Assembly: GCA_011089965.1 (NCBI GenBank) | Contig: JAANAU010000003.1 | Coordinates: 94,434 to 158,433 of the forward strand | DNA: 64,000 nucleotides | Reading direction: 5' to 3' | Source: Magnetococcales bacterium | GTDB taxonomy: Bacteria; Pseudomonadota; Magnetococcia; Magnetococcales; Magnetaquicoccaceae | Part shown: piece by piece, positions 1 to 8,841 of the stretch | Layout of the letters: every line of letters starts with the position of its first letter | Numbering within the stretch: position 1 is the stretch's first letter | The notes under the pieces: generated by a model | Told to the model about the DNA's origin: nothing | What the model saw: the letters and a program-made list of their open reading frames with translations, nothing else | The model's database searches: none | Position numbers and translations under genes: made by a program

Positions 1-400
1 CCAGCAATCCCTCTTTGTATCGCTCCAGAACCGCGTAATCGATGCGTGGCTGATCATGGCTCCCTTCCAGATGACCGGCAGAAACCAGCCGCATGAGATT
101 GCGCCACCCTTCGGCATTGCGACACAACAGAATCAGTTGATCTCTTGGTTCCTGATCGGGTCGGCTGGATTTGTCGAAACGGTTGGGTACCATATAGACC
201 TGAGCACCCATGATCGGCTTGATGCCCGCTTTCAGACAAGCCAGGTGGAATTGTACGGCAGCGAACAGATTGCCATGATCCGTGAGCGCCAGGGCTGGCA
301 TGGCCCACTGTTTGGCACGGGCAACCAGAGCCTCCAGCCGGACGGTTGAGGAGAGCAGGGAAAAGCACGAATGGACGTGCAAATGGACAAACGGGGTCAT
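1..400 (-). CDS. dnaE: DNA polymerase III subunit alpha, N-terminal part (cut by window edge)
   Basis: This is the catalytic subunit of the replicative DNA polymerase; only the first 133 codons are in the window. The translation opens MTPFVHLHVHSCFSLLSS, the start of a PHP domain with the HxH metal-binding motif. It continues with ALTDHGNLFAAVQF and AGIKPIMGAQVYM, the usual N-terminal signature of DnaE. The start ATG at 400 overlaps the stop of the upstream SEL1-repeat gene as ATGA (397-400), so the two are probably translationally coupled. The PHP histidines look intact. A DnaE1 replicase is more likely than an error-prone DnaE2, but the part seen cannot settle that. Confidence 0.9.
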   Translation of the reverse strand, partial: MTPFVHLHVHSCFSLLSSTVRLEALVARAKQWAMPALALTDHGNLFAAVQFHLACLKAGIKPIMGAQVYMVPNRFDKSSRPDQEPRDQLILLCRNAEGWRNLMRLVSAGHLEGSHDQPRIDYAVLERYKEGLL

Positions 401-1251
401 TCGGCTTTTTTGGGATGCTGAGTGGCACCACCACTTGGCCCAGGGGGTGGGGAGATCGGTTTCAAGTTGGGGGGGGACCAGCGCCGTGCCAGATCTTTGG
501 CCTGAGCCATTTGCTCACGACTCATCTCTTGTCCAAGTTGGGTCAATTTTTTGGAGGCTGCCGGATCCCCTTGATCCGCAGCCAGTTGCAGCCACATGAC
601 GGCCTGGATCAGATCCTTGGTCCCTCCCTGGCCTGTTGCCAGCATGGTGCCCAAAGCCGATTGGGCTTTGGCAAACTCCTGGTCTGCCGCTTTGCGCAGC
701 CATCCTGCTGCTTCGGTGGCATCTTGCGGGCAATCTTTGCCATCCCGCAGACAGATTCCCAGGTAATATTGGGCTTCGGCAAACCCCTGTTCCGAAGAGC
801 GACGCAGCCAGCGCATGGCCTCCTGGTCATTGTTGGAACCGTCTTTGGCAGTGCGGTACACCTCGCTCAAAGCAAACTGGGCTTCAGCCATCCCCTGATC
901 AGCAGATTTGCGTAACCATTTCAAAGCTTCTGCGTCATTTTTTGGGCCGCCTTTGCCGTCGTGCAGCATCATGCCCAGATTGTATTGTGCCTCGGCATGT
1001 CCTTTGTCGGCAGCCATGCGAAACCATTTCAAGGCGGCTTTGTAGTCCCGTGTTACGCCCAGTCCATCCCGGTAGATCATGGCAAGACTGTTTTGGGCTT
1101 CCACTGCCCCCTGATTGGCAGCCCGGATCGCCTCATCCAGGGTGTGGATCCCCTCGTATTCCCCTGCGTGCAGGGGGGCGAGGTGGGTCAGACCCAGTGT
1201 CAGGGCCAGCAGGAGTGTTTTAGAGGTGATGTTATGGAAGTACATATGCAA
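397..1251 (-). CDS. Secreted SEL1-like repeat protein
   Basis: A protein of 284 residues with an N-terminal signal peptide: a hydrophobic stretch, then a likely cleavage after PLHAG near residue 30. It is followed by about five or six SEL1-like (TPR-related) repeats, with recurring AEAQYNLGMMLHDGKG and AAxWLRKAADQ motifs between residues 35 and 230. The tail is Pro/Gly-rich. SEL1 repeats form alpha-solenoids that bind other proteins; the partner cannot be read here. A second in-frame ATG two codons downstream (1245) is an alternative start. The gene ends in an ATGA overlap with dnaE, an odd partner for an exported protein. Confidence 0.8.
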   Translation of the reverse strand: MHMYFHNITSKTLLLALTLGLTHLAPLHAGEYEGIHTLDEAIRAANQGAVEAQNSLAMIYRDGLGVTRDYKAALKWFRMAADKGHAEAQYNLGMMLHDGKGGPKNDAEALKWLRKSADQGMAEAQFALSEVYRTAKDGSNNDQEAMRWLRRSSEQGFAEAQYYLGICLRDGKDCPQDATEAAGWLRKAADQEFAKAQSALGTMLATGQGGTKDLIQAVMWLQLAADQGDPAASKKLTQLGQEMSREQMAQAKDLARRWSPPNLKPISPPPGPSGGATQHPKKAE

Positions 1252-1339
1252 CCCGGATCAAAAAATGTGTGGTTCAAGAATCGATTAAGTCATGTGTTAC
1301 CAGTAATGTCCGCCATGGTCAAGCCTTGTTTCAACCGGG

Positions 1340-1831
1340 TTATCCGGATGGCAGAGGTTTCCTGCGCAATCGGGGCAGAATCAAGCCAAAGAAGCGATCC
1401 GTGGAGGATTGTTGAAACATCCAGCCCAGATGGTGTTGACATTGACCACAGAGTGCCAAGGTCCAGGCATGTCCGGGGAACCAGGTGAACTCCATGGAGG
1501 CTGTCCCAGCGGTCAGGCATCCTGGTGCTTGTCGGAAGCAGCCGATCTGGAAGATCAAGCCATGAGGGTTGAAAAAAGTGTGTTCATGACTGTCGGAAAC
1601 TTCAATCCGTTGTGTTTCATCGGTGATCGGATGATTGCAATAGCCGCAGAGCAGTCGATTGGGAGCGGCATGCTGTTGCTCCCGGGTGGGCGAATCCGGG
1701 ATTGGGCGTGGGGTGTCGGGTGCTTTTGGAGCGCGGAAGAGCCTGACTGCCTGCTTCCAAGTCACGTTAATTGAATTATCGTAACCTGGAAGCGGGCAGT
1801 CAAGAGGGTTGCATGGCACAAGAGGCATCAT
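1340..1831 (-). CDS. CULT-domain protein (bacterial cereblon homologue)
   Basis: A 163-residue protein whose residues 60-155 match the CULT domain, the thalidomide-binding fold of cereblon and of bacterial MsCI4 of Magnetospirillum. Two CxxC zinc knuckles are visible (Cys62/65 and Cys128/131). The three cage tryptophans are Trp117, Trp123 and Trp137, with spacing 6 and 14 as in human cereblon (380, 386, 400), and Phe139 stands where human Phe402 does. The segment FTWFPGHAWTLALCGQC is nearly diagnostic. No signal peptide is evident, so it is probably cytoplasmic. The ATG at 1831 overlaps the batD stop as ATGA, making it the last coupled gene of the bat operon. The first 55 residues are low-complexity and unassigned. 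Its natural ligand is unknown; related domains bind cyclic imides and uracil-like rings. Confidence 0.87.
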   Translation of the reverse strand: MMPLVPCNPLDCPLPGYDNSINVTWKQAVRLFRAPKAPDTPRPIPDSPTREQQHAAPNRLLCGYCNHPITDETQRIEVSDSHEHTFFNPHGLIFQIGCFRQAPGCLTAGTASMEFTWFPGHAWTLALCGQCQHHLGWMFQQSSTDRFFGLILPRLRRKPLPSG

Positions 1832-3681
1832 GTTGGGTACAGTGGTGGCAAAAGAGCCGGTTGATTGGGATGAGGGTCCGAGGGTTTTGTGGTGGCCTTC
1901 TGGTAGGCGCGCCACAGTTCCGTCCCCTGCCAGGTCGTGGCGGTTTGGCCATAAAGCATGCTGTTCAATCGTTCGATCTCATGCATTAATTCTTTATTCT
2001 GACTGCCATGTGTTTCAAGGTTGTTCAAGGCCGTGCGGGCAGCGTGGGCATCATGGCGTTGACAGGCGCGGTGCAGTCGCTTTTCAAATGACTGTCGGGA
2101 CGAGTCGGGGTTGAGGTTCTGCTCTTTTCGGGAACTTTGACGGTGCGTGGTTCGCCACCACAACAATGCCGTGATCATCCAGCCCAGCCCACACAAGAGC
2201 GCCACCCAGAGCCACACCTGCGGGTGCCATTGCGGGGCAGGGGTTGCAGGGGATTCCGGATTGGGGATTGGCGTGGCAGTGGGAAGATTGTTGGCGGTTG
2301 TTGACACCGGAGGAGTGGTGTTTGGCACGGCTGGAGTGGCACCGGCATCGGCAGGGGTTAAGGCCGAGGTGGCCTTGGAGGTGGGGGCCGGAGAGACGGC
2401 GATGCGTCGTTCCGGCAGACGGGCGATTTCGATTTTTTTGAGGTCACGGTTCCACCAGGGGATCTCGATGGCGGGCAGGGTGTATTCTCCGGGAGTGGTT
2501 GGAATCAGGGCGACCTTCTCGGTCTGTCTGCCAAGGATGCCGGACCACTCTCGTTGATCCTCGCGCATGGGTCGATCCGGATAGTGTTTGAAACCATCCA
2601 GGCTCGAAGTGGCAAGTGACGGCAGTTGGGCGGCAGTCAGACCATCTGCGGTCAGAGTCAAGGTGCGGGTGATCGGTTCCCCCACTTGCCAGCGGGGCGG
2701 ATCCTGGCTCCATTGCTCGCTCAGGGTGAGTTTGTGAGCGGGCAACCAGTGGGGATGTTTCCAGCTTTCCGGGATGGGCTGGATGGTCCGGGTCAGAGCC
2801 GGGGTGGTCAGGCGGATGGTGCGTCCCGGTCGTCCTGGTCCCAGCGGGAGATTTTTGATGAACGGGTCATTGAAAAACTCCTTCAACAGGGATCCGCCCC
2901 CTTGGGTGGCCTGTTGCACGGTCAAGGAGATCGGATCGATCCCCAGGGTTCCGCTGCGCTGTGGGAACAGGGCGTAGCGGCGTTCCGACACCAGATAGCG
3001 TTGTCCATGGCGTTCGCTTTCATAGGCCTGGTCCTGGCCCATTTTTTCCAGGATGGCATCCCCGGTGGCAATGTGTGGATCGGCCATGGTGGCCCCGGCA
3101 ATCGGTACGGCATTCAGGAAGCGGACGGTGAGGATGAATTGTTCCTGGATATACCCTTCCGTCGGTGTCAGTTCGGCCTCCAGCAGCAATTCGGAATCCG
3201 TGCTGGCGGCATCCTTTTGGGGTTTGGTGCGGGCGTTGGCCGGGAGCACCTGGATGGTCAAGGGGGCGCTGCGTTCCTGACCAAAGGCAATGGCAGGGAT
3301 GGTGAGCGTGCCACTCTGTTTGGGCATAAGCTCCAGGGTCCAACTGATGCTGTGGCTTTGCTGACCATTGAGGAATTGAAAGCTGCTGCTTTTTTTCTGG
3401 TCGAGCAGTTCAAAATCGCGGCGCAACGGGGAGAAGTCCGGTTCGCCGCTGGGGGATTCTGCGGTTGAGAAGAGCAGGGAAAAGGATTCGTTGACGATCA
3501 CCGGATCCCGTGACACCCGGGCCTGGATGGTGGCAGCTTCCAGTATGGAGGGAAGAAGCCAGAACCAGAGACAGACCAAAACAGAGAGGATGCGCAGCAG
3601 GGCTGAAACACAATCCGTACCGCACAAGCCAAGTTTTCGTTGTGCGTCAGGCACAATCCTCCAGGATCCAGGTGTCACCAT
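1828..3681 (-). CDS. batD: BatD oxygen-tolerance protein
   Basis: A membrane-anchored protein of about 617 residues. It has a signal or anchor segment near residues 25-50, then ATIQARVSRDPVIVNESFSL, typical of the first BatD beta-sandwich. Further immunoglobulin-like repeats follow, then a Pro/Thr-rich linker and a C-terminal transmembrane segment (WLWVALLCGLGWMITALLWW). A short cytoplasmic tail ends the protein. BatD works with BatA and BatB in an envelope complex linked to aerotolerance and stress survival in Bacteroides, Leptospira and Francisella. The ATG at 3681 is preferred to longer in-frame options because GGAGG lies about 8 bases upstream and it overlaps the upstream bat gene by 7 bases. 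Its own stop overlaps the start of the CULT gene. Confidence 0.85.
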   Translation of the reverse strand: MVTPGSWRIVPDAQRKLGLCGTDCVSALLRILSVLVCLWFWLLPSILEAATIQARVSRDPVIVNESFSLLFSTAESPSGEPDFSPLRRDFELLDQKKSSSFQFLNGQQSHSISWTLELMPKQSGTLTIPAIAFGQERSAPLTIQVLPANARTKPQKDAASTDSELLLEAELTPTEGYIQEQFILTVRFLNAVPIAGATMADPHIATGDAILEKMGQDQAYESERHGQRYLVSERRYALFPQRSGTLGIDPISLTVQQATQGGGSLLKEFFNDPFIKNLPLGPGRPGRTIRLTTPALTRTIQPIPESWKHPHWLPAHKLTLSEQWSQDPPRWQVGEPITRTLTLTADGLTAAQLPSLATSSLDGFKHYPDRPMREDQREWSGILGRQTEKVALIPTTPGEYTLPAIEIPWWNRDLKKIEIARLPERRIAVSPAPTSKATSALTPADAGATPAVPNTTPPVSTTANNLPTATPIPNPESPATPAPQWHPQVWLWVALLCGLGWMITALLWWRTTHRQSSRKEQNLNPDSSRQSFEKRLHRACQRHDAHAARTALNNLETHGSQNKELMHEIERLNSMLYGQTATTWQGTELWRAYQKATTKPSDPHPNQPALLPPLYPT

Positions 3682-5402
3682 GATTCGACCTCCGGCTTGG
3701 TGGTTCCACGTCTTTGATATTGGTATTGAAATTTTCGGCGCAACAGTCCGCCCGGATCGTCCGGGATGCGTTGCAACCATTGGGCCTCGGCCTGTTTGGC
3801 TTCCTGTTCTGAAGCGGTGGGGGTTGGCTGGGAATCCGTGGATGGAGTGGTCTGTTCTGGGGGTGCGTTGGCTTCAGCGGTCTCTTCTTTTTGGGAAGTA
3901 ACATTCGATAATTGAGTTTTCGTATTTTCAGGTTCCCCTTTCTCCCCCTCCTGGGCAGCGGATGAGGGTGGATTTGGGGCGGATGGCGACTCTTTTTGGG
4001 CGGATTGGCTCGATTGGTTCGATTGGCTCGATTCCTTGGGCTTCTGTTGAAGCTGTTGTTGGATCAAATCCCGATTGTACCGGGCATCGGCATGATCGGG
4101 ATTGCGCTTGAGTGCCGCATCATAGGCCTGTACCGCCTCTTCCAGACGTTGCAGTTGTGCCAGGGCATTGCCCCGATTGTACCAGGAGTCGGCATGATCC
4201 AAAGATTGCCATGCGGTCAGTGCCTCGGCAAATTCTCCGGCCCGATAGTGGGCTGCCGCTTTCCAGGCCGGATCCGTAAACAGACGGGCCGCAGCGTCAG
4301 GTTGGTCGGCTGCCAGCATCCTGGCCCCCTGTTGGTCCGGACGTTGCCAGAAGGAGTCCCACTCCGAGGCCAGTGCCGGTGGCTGGATCATCCATACCAG
4401 CCACCAAACCAGCACACCCCGCCGGAAACCAAGAGCAGCCAAAGGAATCACCACCAACAGCAACCAAGGCCCCTCCTCCTGCCAGCGGTCGGCGGTCACA
4501 CGCATCTGGCGTGAGGATGATGTCAGATGGTTGGTCGATTCTGCATGCAGGAGTTGATGCAGGTCGCCATCATCTGTGGTGATCCGGGCGTAGTCGCCCC
4601 CTCCCGCTGTGGCCAGGGTGCGCAGAGCCGCTTCATCCAGCCTGGGGAGGACGATTTGACCTCGGGCATCGTGCAGAAATCCACCCTGTTTGCGTCGGAT
4701 CGGCGCGCCATCTGGAGTGCCAACCCCCAGGACCGACAGGCGATACCCCTGACGATGGAACTGTTTGGCCAACTCCACGGTTTGGTCAGCCCCCGGTGCG
4801 TCTCCGATCAACCATGCCGACCCCTGGCTGTGACCGGCTTGTTTGAGCATCTGTCCTGCCAGAGTGATGGCCAGATCCGGTCGACTGCCTGCAACAGGCA
4901 TGATTTCGGTTGACAGGGCGTGCAGATGGGCGCGGATCGTCTCCCCATCCGTGGTCAGAGGGGTGACCGTAAACGCCTGACCGGCAAAAGCGATGAGACC
5001 CACACTTCCTTCACGTCGCTGGTGCAGCAGATCCGCGATTTTCAGGCGTGCCCGCTCCAGACGGCTGGGTGTCAGATCGGTGGCTTCCATGGATTGAGAG
5101 AGATCCAGCATCAATACCAGTGCGGATTGGGACTGATAGACCGGTTGCGGGAGCTGGTGCCAGGCCGGGCCGGCCAATGCCAACAGACTGAGCGTGCTGA
5201 CCAGAAGGATCACCCACACCCCGCGCTGGTGTGGCAGGGATGAACCGGTCGAACGCAACAGTCGGGGCAACAAATGCGCATCACACACCCGGTGCCAGTC
5301 GTGAGTCTGACCGGCACGAGTGCGCAGCCACCACCACAAACCCGGCACCAGCAGCAACCCCGCCAGCCACCAGGGACGCAGCCAGTGGAACCCCTCGATC
5401 AT
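3675..5402 (-). CDS. batB: BatB/BatC fusion: von Willebrand A domain plus TPR
   Basis: A 575-residue protein combining two usually separate Bat proteins. Two N-terminal membrane segments (residues 8-26 and 62-80) precede a VWA domain (about 92-290) with the MIDAS motif DLSQS starting at Asp100. A third membrane segment follows near 325-345. Then comes a TPR region (about 365-455; SWYNRGNALAQLQRLEEAVQ and AALKRNPDHADARYNRDL), and finally a Gln/Ser/Glu-rich linker as in BatC. VWA domains bind divalent metal and protein partners; the TPR probably recruits other subunits. The ATG at 5402 overlaps the batA stop as ATGA, which argues against the longer upstream frame. Confidence 0.88.
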   Translation of the reverse strand: MIEGFHWLRPWWLAGLLLVPGLWWWLRTRAGQTHDWHRVCDAHLLPRLLRSTGSSLPHQRGVWVILLVSTLSLLALAGPAWHQLPQPVYQSQSALVLMLDLSQSMEATDLTPSRLERARLKIADLLHQRREGSVGLIAFAGQAFTVTPLTTDGETIRAHLHALSTEIMPVAGSRPDLAITLAGQMLKQAGHSQGSAWLIGDAPGADQTVELAKQFHRQGYRLSVLGVGTPDGAPIRRKQGGFLHDARGQIVLPRLDEAALRTLATAGGGDYARITTDDGDLHQLLHAESTNHLTSSSRQMRVTADRWQEEGPWLLLVVIPLAALGFRRGVLVWWLVWMIQPPALASEWDSFWQRPDQQGARMLAADQPDAAARLFTDPAWKAAAHYRAGEFAEALTAWQSLDHADSWYNRGNALAQLQRLEEAVQAYDAALKRNPDHADARYNRDLIQQQLQQKPKESSQSNQSSQSAQKESPSAPNPPSSAAQEGEKGEPENTKTQLSNVTSQKEETAEANAPPEQTTPSTDSQPTPTASEQEAKQAEAQWLQRIPDDPGGLLRRKFQYQYQRRGTTKPEVESW

Positions 5403-6397
5403 CTCCCCAATCCCCCCCGTTGCCAGGCGTAAAGGAGCAGACCGGCCACGCCCAATGCCGGACCCAACAGCCAATGGAAGAGTGCGGTTCTTGGACGATA
5501 CGCCTGTTGCTCCCGTGTCACGGGTTCCAAAGTGTCGAGCAGTTGATAGATCTCTTCCAGTTGTTGGCTCTCTTTGGCGCGGAAATAGCGGCCCTGGGTC
5601 AATTCCGCCATTTGAGTGAGGGTTTTTTCGTCCAGGTCTGTGGAGGGATTGACCTTTTGGGATCCAAAAAAGGTGCGGATGGTCATCTCGTCCGCACCCA
5701 CACCGATGGTATAGATCTTGATGCCATGATCGGCAGCCATCTGTGCTGCTTTGAGCGGAGAGATCACCCCGGCGGTATTGGCACCATCGGTCACCAGGAT
5801 CAAGGCGCGACTTGGTTGTGGTCCGGAACCGATCTTTTTGACTGCCAATCCCACAGCCTCGCCGATGGCCGTCTCTTTGCCGGCCAGACCGATTTCGGCC
5901 TCTTCCAGAAGGTGGGCCGTACTCTCCCGATCCAAAGTCAAAGGGGCCTGTACATAGGCGTTGAGTCCAAACAGGATCAAACCCACCCGGTCTCCGGTGC
6001 GGCGACGGATGAAATCGGCAGCCACCTGTTTGGCCACGGTCAGACGGTCAACGGGTTGATCCTTGATCAGAAAGTCTTTTGTTTGCATGCTGCCCGACAG
6101 ATCGACCGCCAGCATCAGGTCGCGTCCGCTGGCAGGCAGATCCACCGGATCTCCCATCCAGGTTGGTTGGGCCGTGGCAATGATCAGCAGCACCCAGGCC
6201 AGGAGAGCCAAGCTCCAGTGCCAGAGGCCGGTGTGCGTTTCCAGGGTGGGTGTTGTTGCCAAAGAGTCTGCAAACTCTTCGATATACGGGAGTTCCAATG
6301 CTCTTTCATATTGAGGCTGTATCTCTGGCAGCAACCGGCGCACCAGCCAGGGCAGAGGCAGCAGTAACAAGATCCAGGGCCATTCAAAATCGAGCAT
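5399..6397 (-). CDS. batA: BatA von Willebrand A domain membrane protein
   Basis: First gene of the bat operon. About 332 residues: a hydrophobic N-terminus (residues 8-25), a membrane segment near 60-75, a VWA domain from about 92 to 280 with the MIDAS motif DLSGSM at Asp99, and a C-terminal membrane segment near 310-326. ALILVTDGANTAG is the second metal-binding loop. BatA pairs with BatB in the membrane. The ATG at 6397 has an AGGTG about 8 bases upstream; an in-frame GTG at 6406 is an alternative. The MoxR ATPase and DUF58 genes that commonly precede batA are absent here and must lie elsewhere or be missing. Confidence 0.87.
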   Translation of the reverse strand: MLDFEWPWILLLLPLPWLVRRLLPEIQPQYERALELPYIEEFADSLATTPTLETHTGLWHWSLALLAWVLLIIATAQPTWMGDPVDLPASGRDLMLAVDLSGSMQTKDFLIKDQPVDRLTVAKQVAADFIRRRTGDRVGLILFGLNAYVQAPLTLDRESTAHLLEEAEIGLAGKETAIGEAVGLAVKKIGSGPQPSRALILVTDGANTAGVISPLKAAQMAADHGIKIYTIGVGADEMTIRTFFGSQKVNPSTDLDEKTLTQMAELTQGRYFRAKESQQLEEIYQLLDTLEPVTREQQAYRPRTALFHWLLGPALGVAGLLLYAWQRGGLGR

Positions 6398-6406
6398 CGG
6401 TTGCAC

Positions 6407-6718
6407 CTGGGCGTGGGATCGATTGAGCGGCGCATCATAAAATTTACGTAACCCAAAATTTTATCTCACTTCCCGGAGCAGATCAAGCCTGGGTATGTGC
6501 CACATCAGGGTATGACGTCATTTTCTGATCTTGCGGGACAAATGTCATGGTGCAGGATTGGTATACGAATGAGAATTAATATTATTATTATACGCGTTTG
6601 AGATCAATTATCAATACCATTAGAATAAAATAGTGATTTACAATGCATAAATTTATTGATATTTTAAATTGCAGATTCAATTTGTATTCATCTATCTGAA
6701 TTTAAGGGGGAAATGAAG
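6407..6718. promoter_or_regulatory. AT-rich divergent intergenic region between batA and the chemoreceptor gene
   Basis: About 310 bases without a gene. The 6560-6690 part is strongly AT-rich, with runs such as attaatattattattata, and probably holds the promoter of the chemoreceptor gene. A palindrome TGACGTCA lies at 6513-6520. Parts of 6570-6620 resemble loosely the AT-rich hexamers of Fur or FNR sites, but no convincing full operator can be named. A strong AAGGGGG ribosome binding site is at 6704-6710. Confidence 0.4.
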
Positions 6719-8743
6719 ATGCGTCTTGCTGATATCCGGATTCGTCCAAAATTGATCACTCTGTTTCTGATGGTTGGTCTGATTCCTTTGATTACGGCGG
6801 CCTGGTGGACCACCCATGAGGCCGGTGACGCCTTGATGGATAGTGCGTTTCAGCAACTGGACGGGGTGCAGGCCATCAAGAAGACTCAGATCGAACGATT
6901 TTTTGAGGAGCGTATTGGGGATATCCGGGTATTGTCCGGATCCGTGGATCTGGAGCGTGCTTTGGAAAGCGTGGGAGGGGCTTACGAAACCGAACAGCGT
7001 AAACTCAACGGTCCTTTGTGGAAACAGGCTGTGGAGAACAATACCCGGTGGTTGGCGGATTTTGTCAAGGAGTACGGGTACTATGATCTGTTTTTGATCG
7101 AGTTGGACGGGGATGTGGTTTACACCTATGGCCGGGAGAAAGATCTGGGTCAGAATCTGATTCACGGAGATCTCAAGAACAGCGGGTTGGGAAAGGCATA
7201 TGACAAGGCCATGAGGAGTGGCGAAGCCGTGGTCTCGGACTTTGAACCTTATGCTCCCTCCAATCATGAACCCGCTGCATTTCTGGTGGCTCCGGTCAAA
7301 AGGAACAACAAGCCGATTGGGGCAGTGGGATTGCAACTCTCCCTGGATGCCATCAATGCCATCATGCAGCAGCGCGACGGAATGGGACGGACCGGTGAGA
7401 CCTATCTGGTCGGTCCTGACAAGCGCATGCGTTCGGACTCCTATCTGGACAAGCAGGGCCATTCGGTGAAGGCCTCTTTTGCTGGCACCATCGACAAGAA
7501 CGGTGCCGATACCGAAGGGGTGCGGGAGGCTTTGGCTGGAAAAGAGGGGACCAAAGTGATCACGGATTATAATGGCAATCCGGTGTTGTCCAGTTTCTCC
7601 CCGATGCAGGTGGCGGATGTGCGTTGGGCTGTGATGGCCGAGATTGATCTGGCCGAGGTTCAGGAGCCGTTGGCCCGTTTGGTCAGAATTGTGCTGATCA
7701 TTGGTGTTGTCATTGCCTTGATCGTGGTATTGGTCGCCCTGACGGTGGCCAACAGCATTGCCAATCCGTTGATTCAGGGGGTCCGTCTGGCCGAGGCGGT
7801 GGCAGAAGGGGATCTGACGGCCACAGTCCAGGTCAATCAAAAAGATGAAATCGGTCAACTGGCGCAGGCAATGCAGCGGATGATCGGTCGGCTGACCTCA
7901 ATCATCGGAGACATTTCTGCCGCTGCTTCACAAGTGGCTGTGGGGAGCAACGAGATCTCCAATTCCGCACAAACCCTGTCTCAAGGGGTGACCGAACAGG
8001 CTGCCTCCGTGGAGTTGACCTCGAATGCCCTGACCTCGATTTCCGGAAGTTGTCAGATGAATACGGACAGTTCGGACACGACCCAGAATATTGCCCTCAA
8101 GGCATCCCGGGATGCAGCTCAGGGAGGGAAGGCCGTTGATCAGGCGGTGAACGCCATGAAGGAGATTGCCTCCAGGATCAATATCATCGAAGAGATTGCC
8201 CGTCAGACCAACCTGTTGGCCTTGAATGCCGCGATTGAAGCGGCCCGTGCCGGAGAGCATGGCAAAGGGTTTGCCGTGGTGGCTGCCGAAGTGCGCAAAC
8301 TGGCCGAACGCAGTCAGACTGCCGCTGGAGAGATCAGTCATCTTTCGGCCTCCAGCGTGCAGATTTCCGAACAGGCCGGCACGATTATCGGCAAATTGGT
8401 TCCGGACATTCAGGATACGGCGAAACGGATTCAAGGGATCGCCGAATGCAGCCGCCTGCAACGGGATGGGGTGGCGGAGATCGGTCAATCGATTCAGCAG
8501 TTGGAGCAGGTGGTGCAACAGACTGCCGGGGCATCTGAGGAGTTGGCGGCCACGGCAGAGGAGTTGAGTGCCCAGGCCGATACCATGGCCCAGGCCATTG
8601 CGTTTTTCAAGGTGGCTCAGAGCGGGTCTGTCGTTCGGTCACGTTCGCCTGCGGCCAGGCCGACAGTTGTCAAGGCGCTGCCTGCCCCGGCACAAACACC
8701 ACGTCTGGTTGGCAACCGTGATGAGGAGTTTGAACAGTTCTGA
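6719..8743 (+). CDS. Methyl-accepting chemotaxis protein with periplasmic Cache-type sensor
   Basis: A transmembrane chemoreceptor of 674 residues. It has a TM segment at about 13-32, a large periplasmic double-Cache-like sensor (about 35-310; includes [19 protein letters not shown]), a second TM at about 322-345, a HAMP domain (345-400) and a long signalling coiled coil. The hairpin tip is conserved ([20 protein letters not shown]). It should cluster at a pole and control the CheA kinase. The C-terminal EEFEQF resembles an acidic/aromatic tether for CheR or CheB, but this is uncertain. The ATG at 6719 lies 8 bases after AAGGGGG; the ATG at 6713 is only 2 bases from it and is less likely. The ligand cannot be predicted. 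Confidence 0.92.
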   Translation: MRLADIRIRPKLITLFLMVGLIPLITAAWWTTHEAGDALMDSAFQQLDGVQAIKKTQIERFFEERIGDIRVLSGSVDLERALESVGGAYETEQRKLNGPLWKQAVENNTRWLADFVKEYGYYDLFLIELDGDVVYTYGREKDLGQNLIHGDLKNSGLGKAYDKAMRSGEAVVSDFEPYAPSNHEPAAFLVAPVKRNNKPIGAVGLQLSLDAINAIMQQRDGMGRTGETYLVGPDKRMRSDSYLDKQGHSVKASFAGTIDKNGADTEGVREALAGKEGTKVITDYNGNPVLSSFSPMQVADVRWAVMAEIDLAEVQEPLARLVRIVLIIGVVIALIVVLVALTVANSIANPLIQGVRLAEAVAEGDLTATVQVNQKDEIGQLAQAMQRMIGRLTSIIGDISAAASQVAVGSNEISNSAQTLSQGVTEQAASVELTSNALTSISGSCQMNTDSSDTTQNIALKASRDAAQGGKAVDQAVNAMKEIASRINIIEEIARQTNLLALNAAIEAARAGEHGKGFAVVAAEVRKLAERSQTAAGEISHLSASSVQISEQAGTIIGKLVPDIQDTAKRIQGIAECSRLQRDGVAEIGQSIQQLEQVVQQTAGASEELAATAEELSAQADTMAQAIAFFKVAQSGSVVRSRSPAARPTVVKALPAPAQTPRLVGNRDEEFEQF

Positions 8744-8752
8744 AATTGTGTT

Positions 8753-8767
8753 ATCATTGACAATGAT
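8753..8767. promoter_or_regulatory. Perfect 7-1-7 palindrome, possible operator
   Basis: ATCATTG-A-CAATGAT is a perfect inverted repeat with a one-base centre, between the chemoreceptor stop and the rhodanese gene. The 7-1-7 geometry is like Fur-family sites, but the sequence is not the Fur consensus. It could also be a chance palindrome. Confidence 0.35.
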
Positions 8768-8841
8768 CCGGTTGCCAATCAACCATGATGGGCAGTCGGA
8801 TCCTGTCAATTCTCGTTTTCCATGATGGATTGAATCAAAAA

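Noticed and set aside
6570..6620. Fur or FNR box in front of the chemoreceptor gene
   Set aside because: AT-rich hexamers give partial matches only; no full consensus could be aligned by eye.
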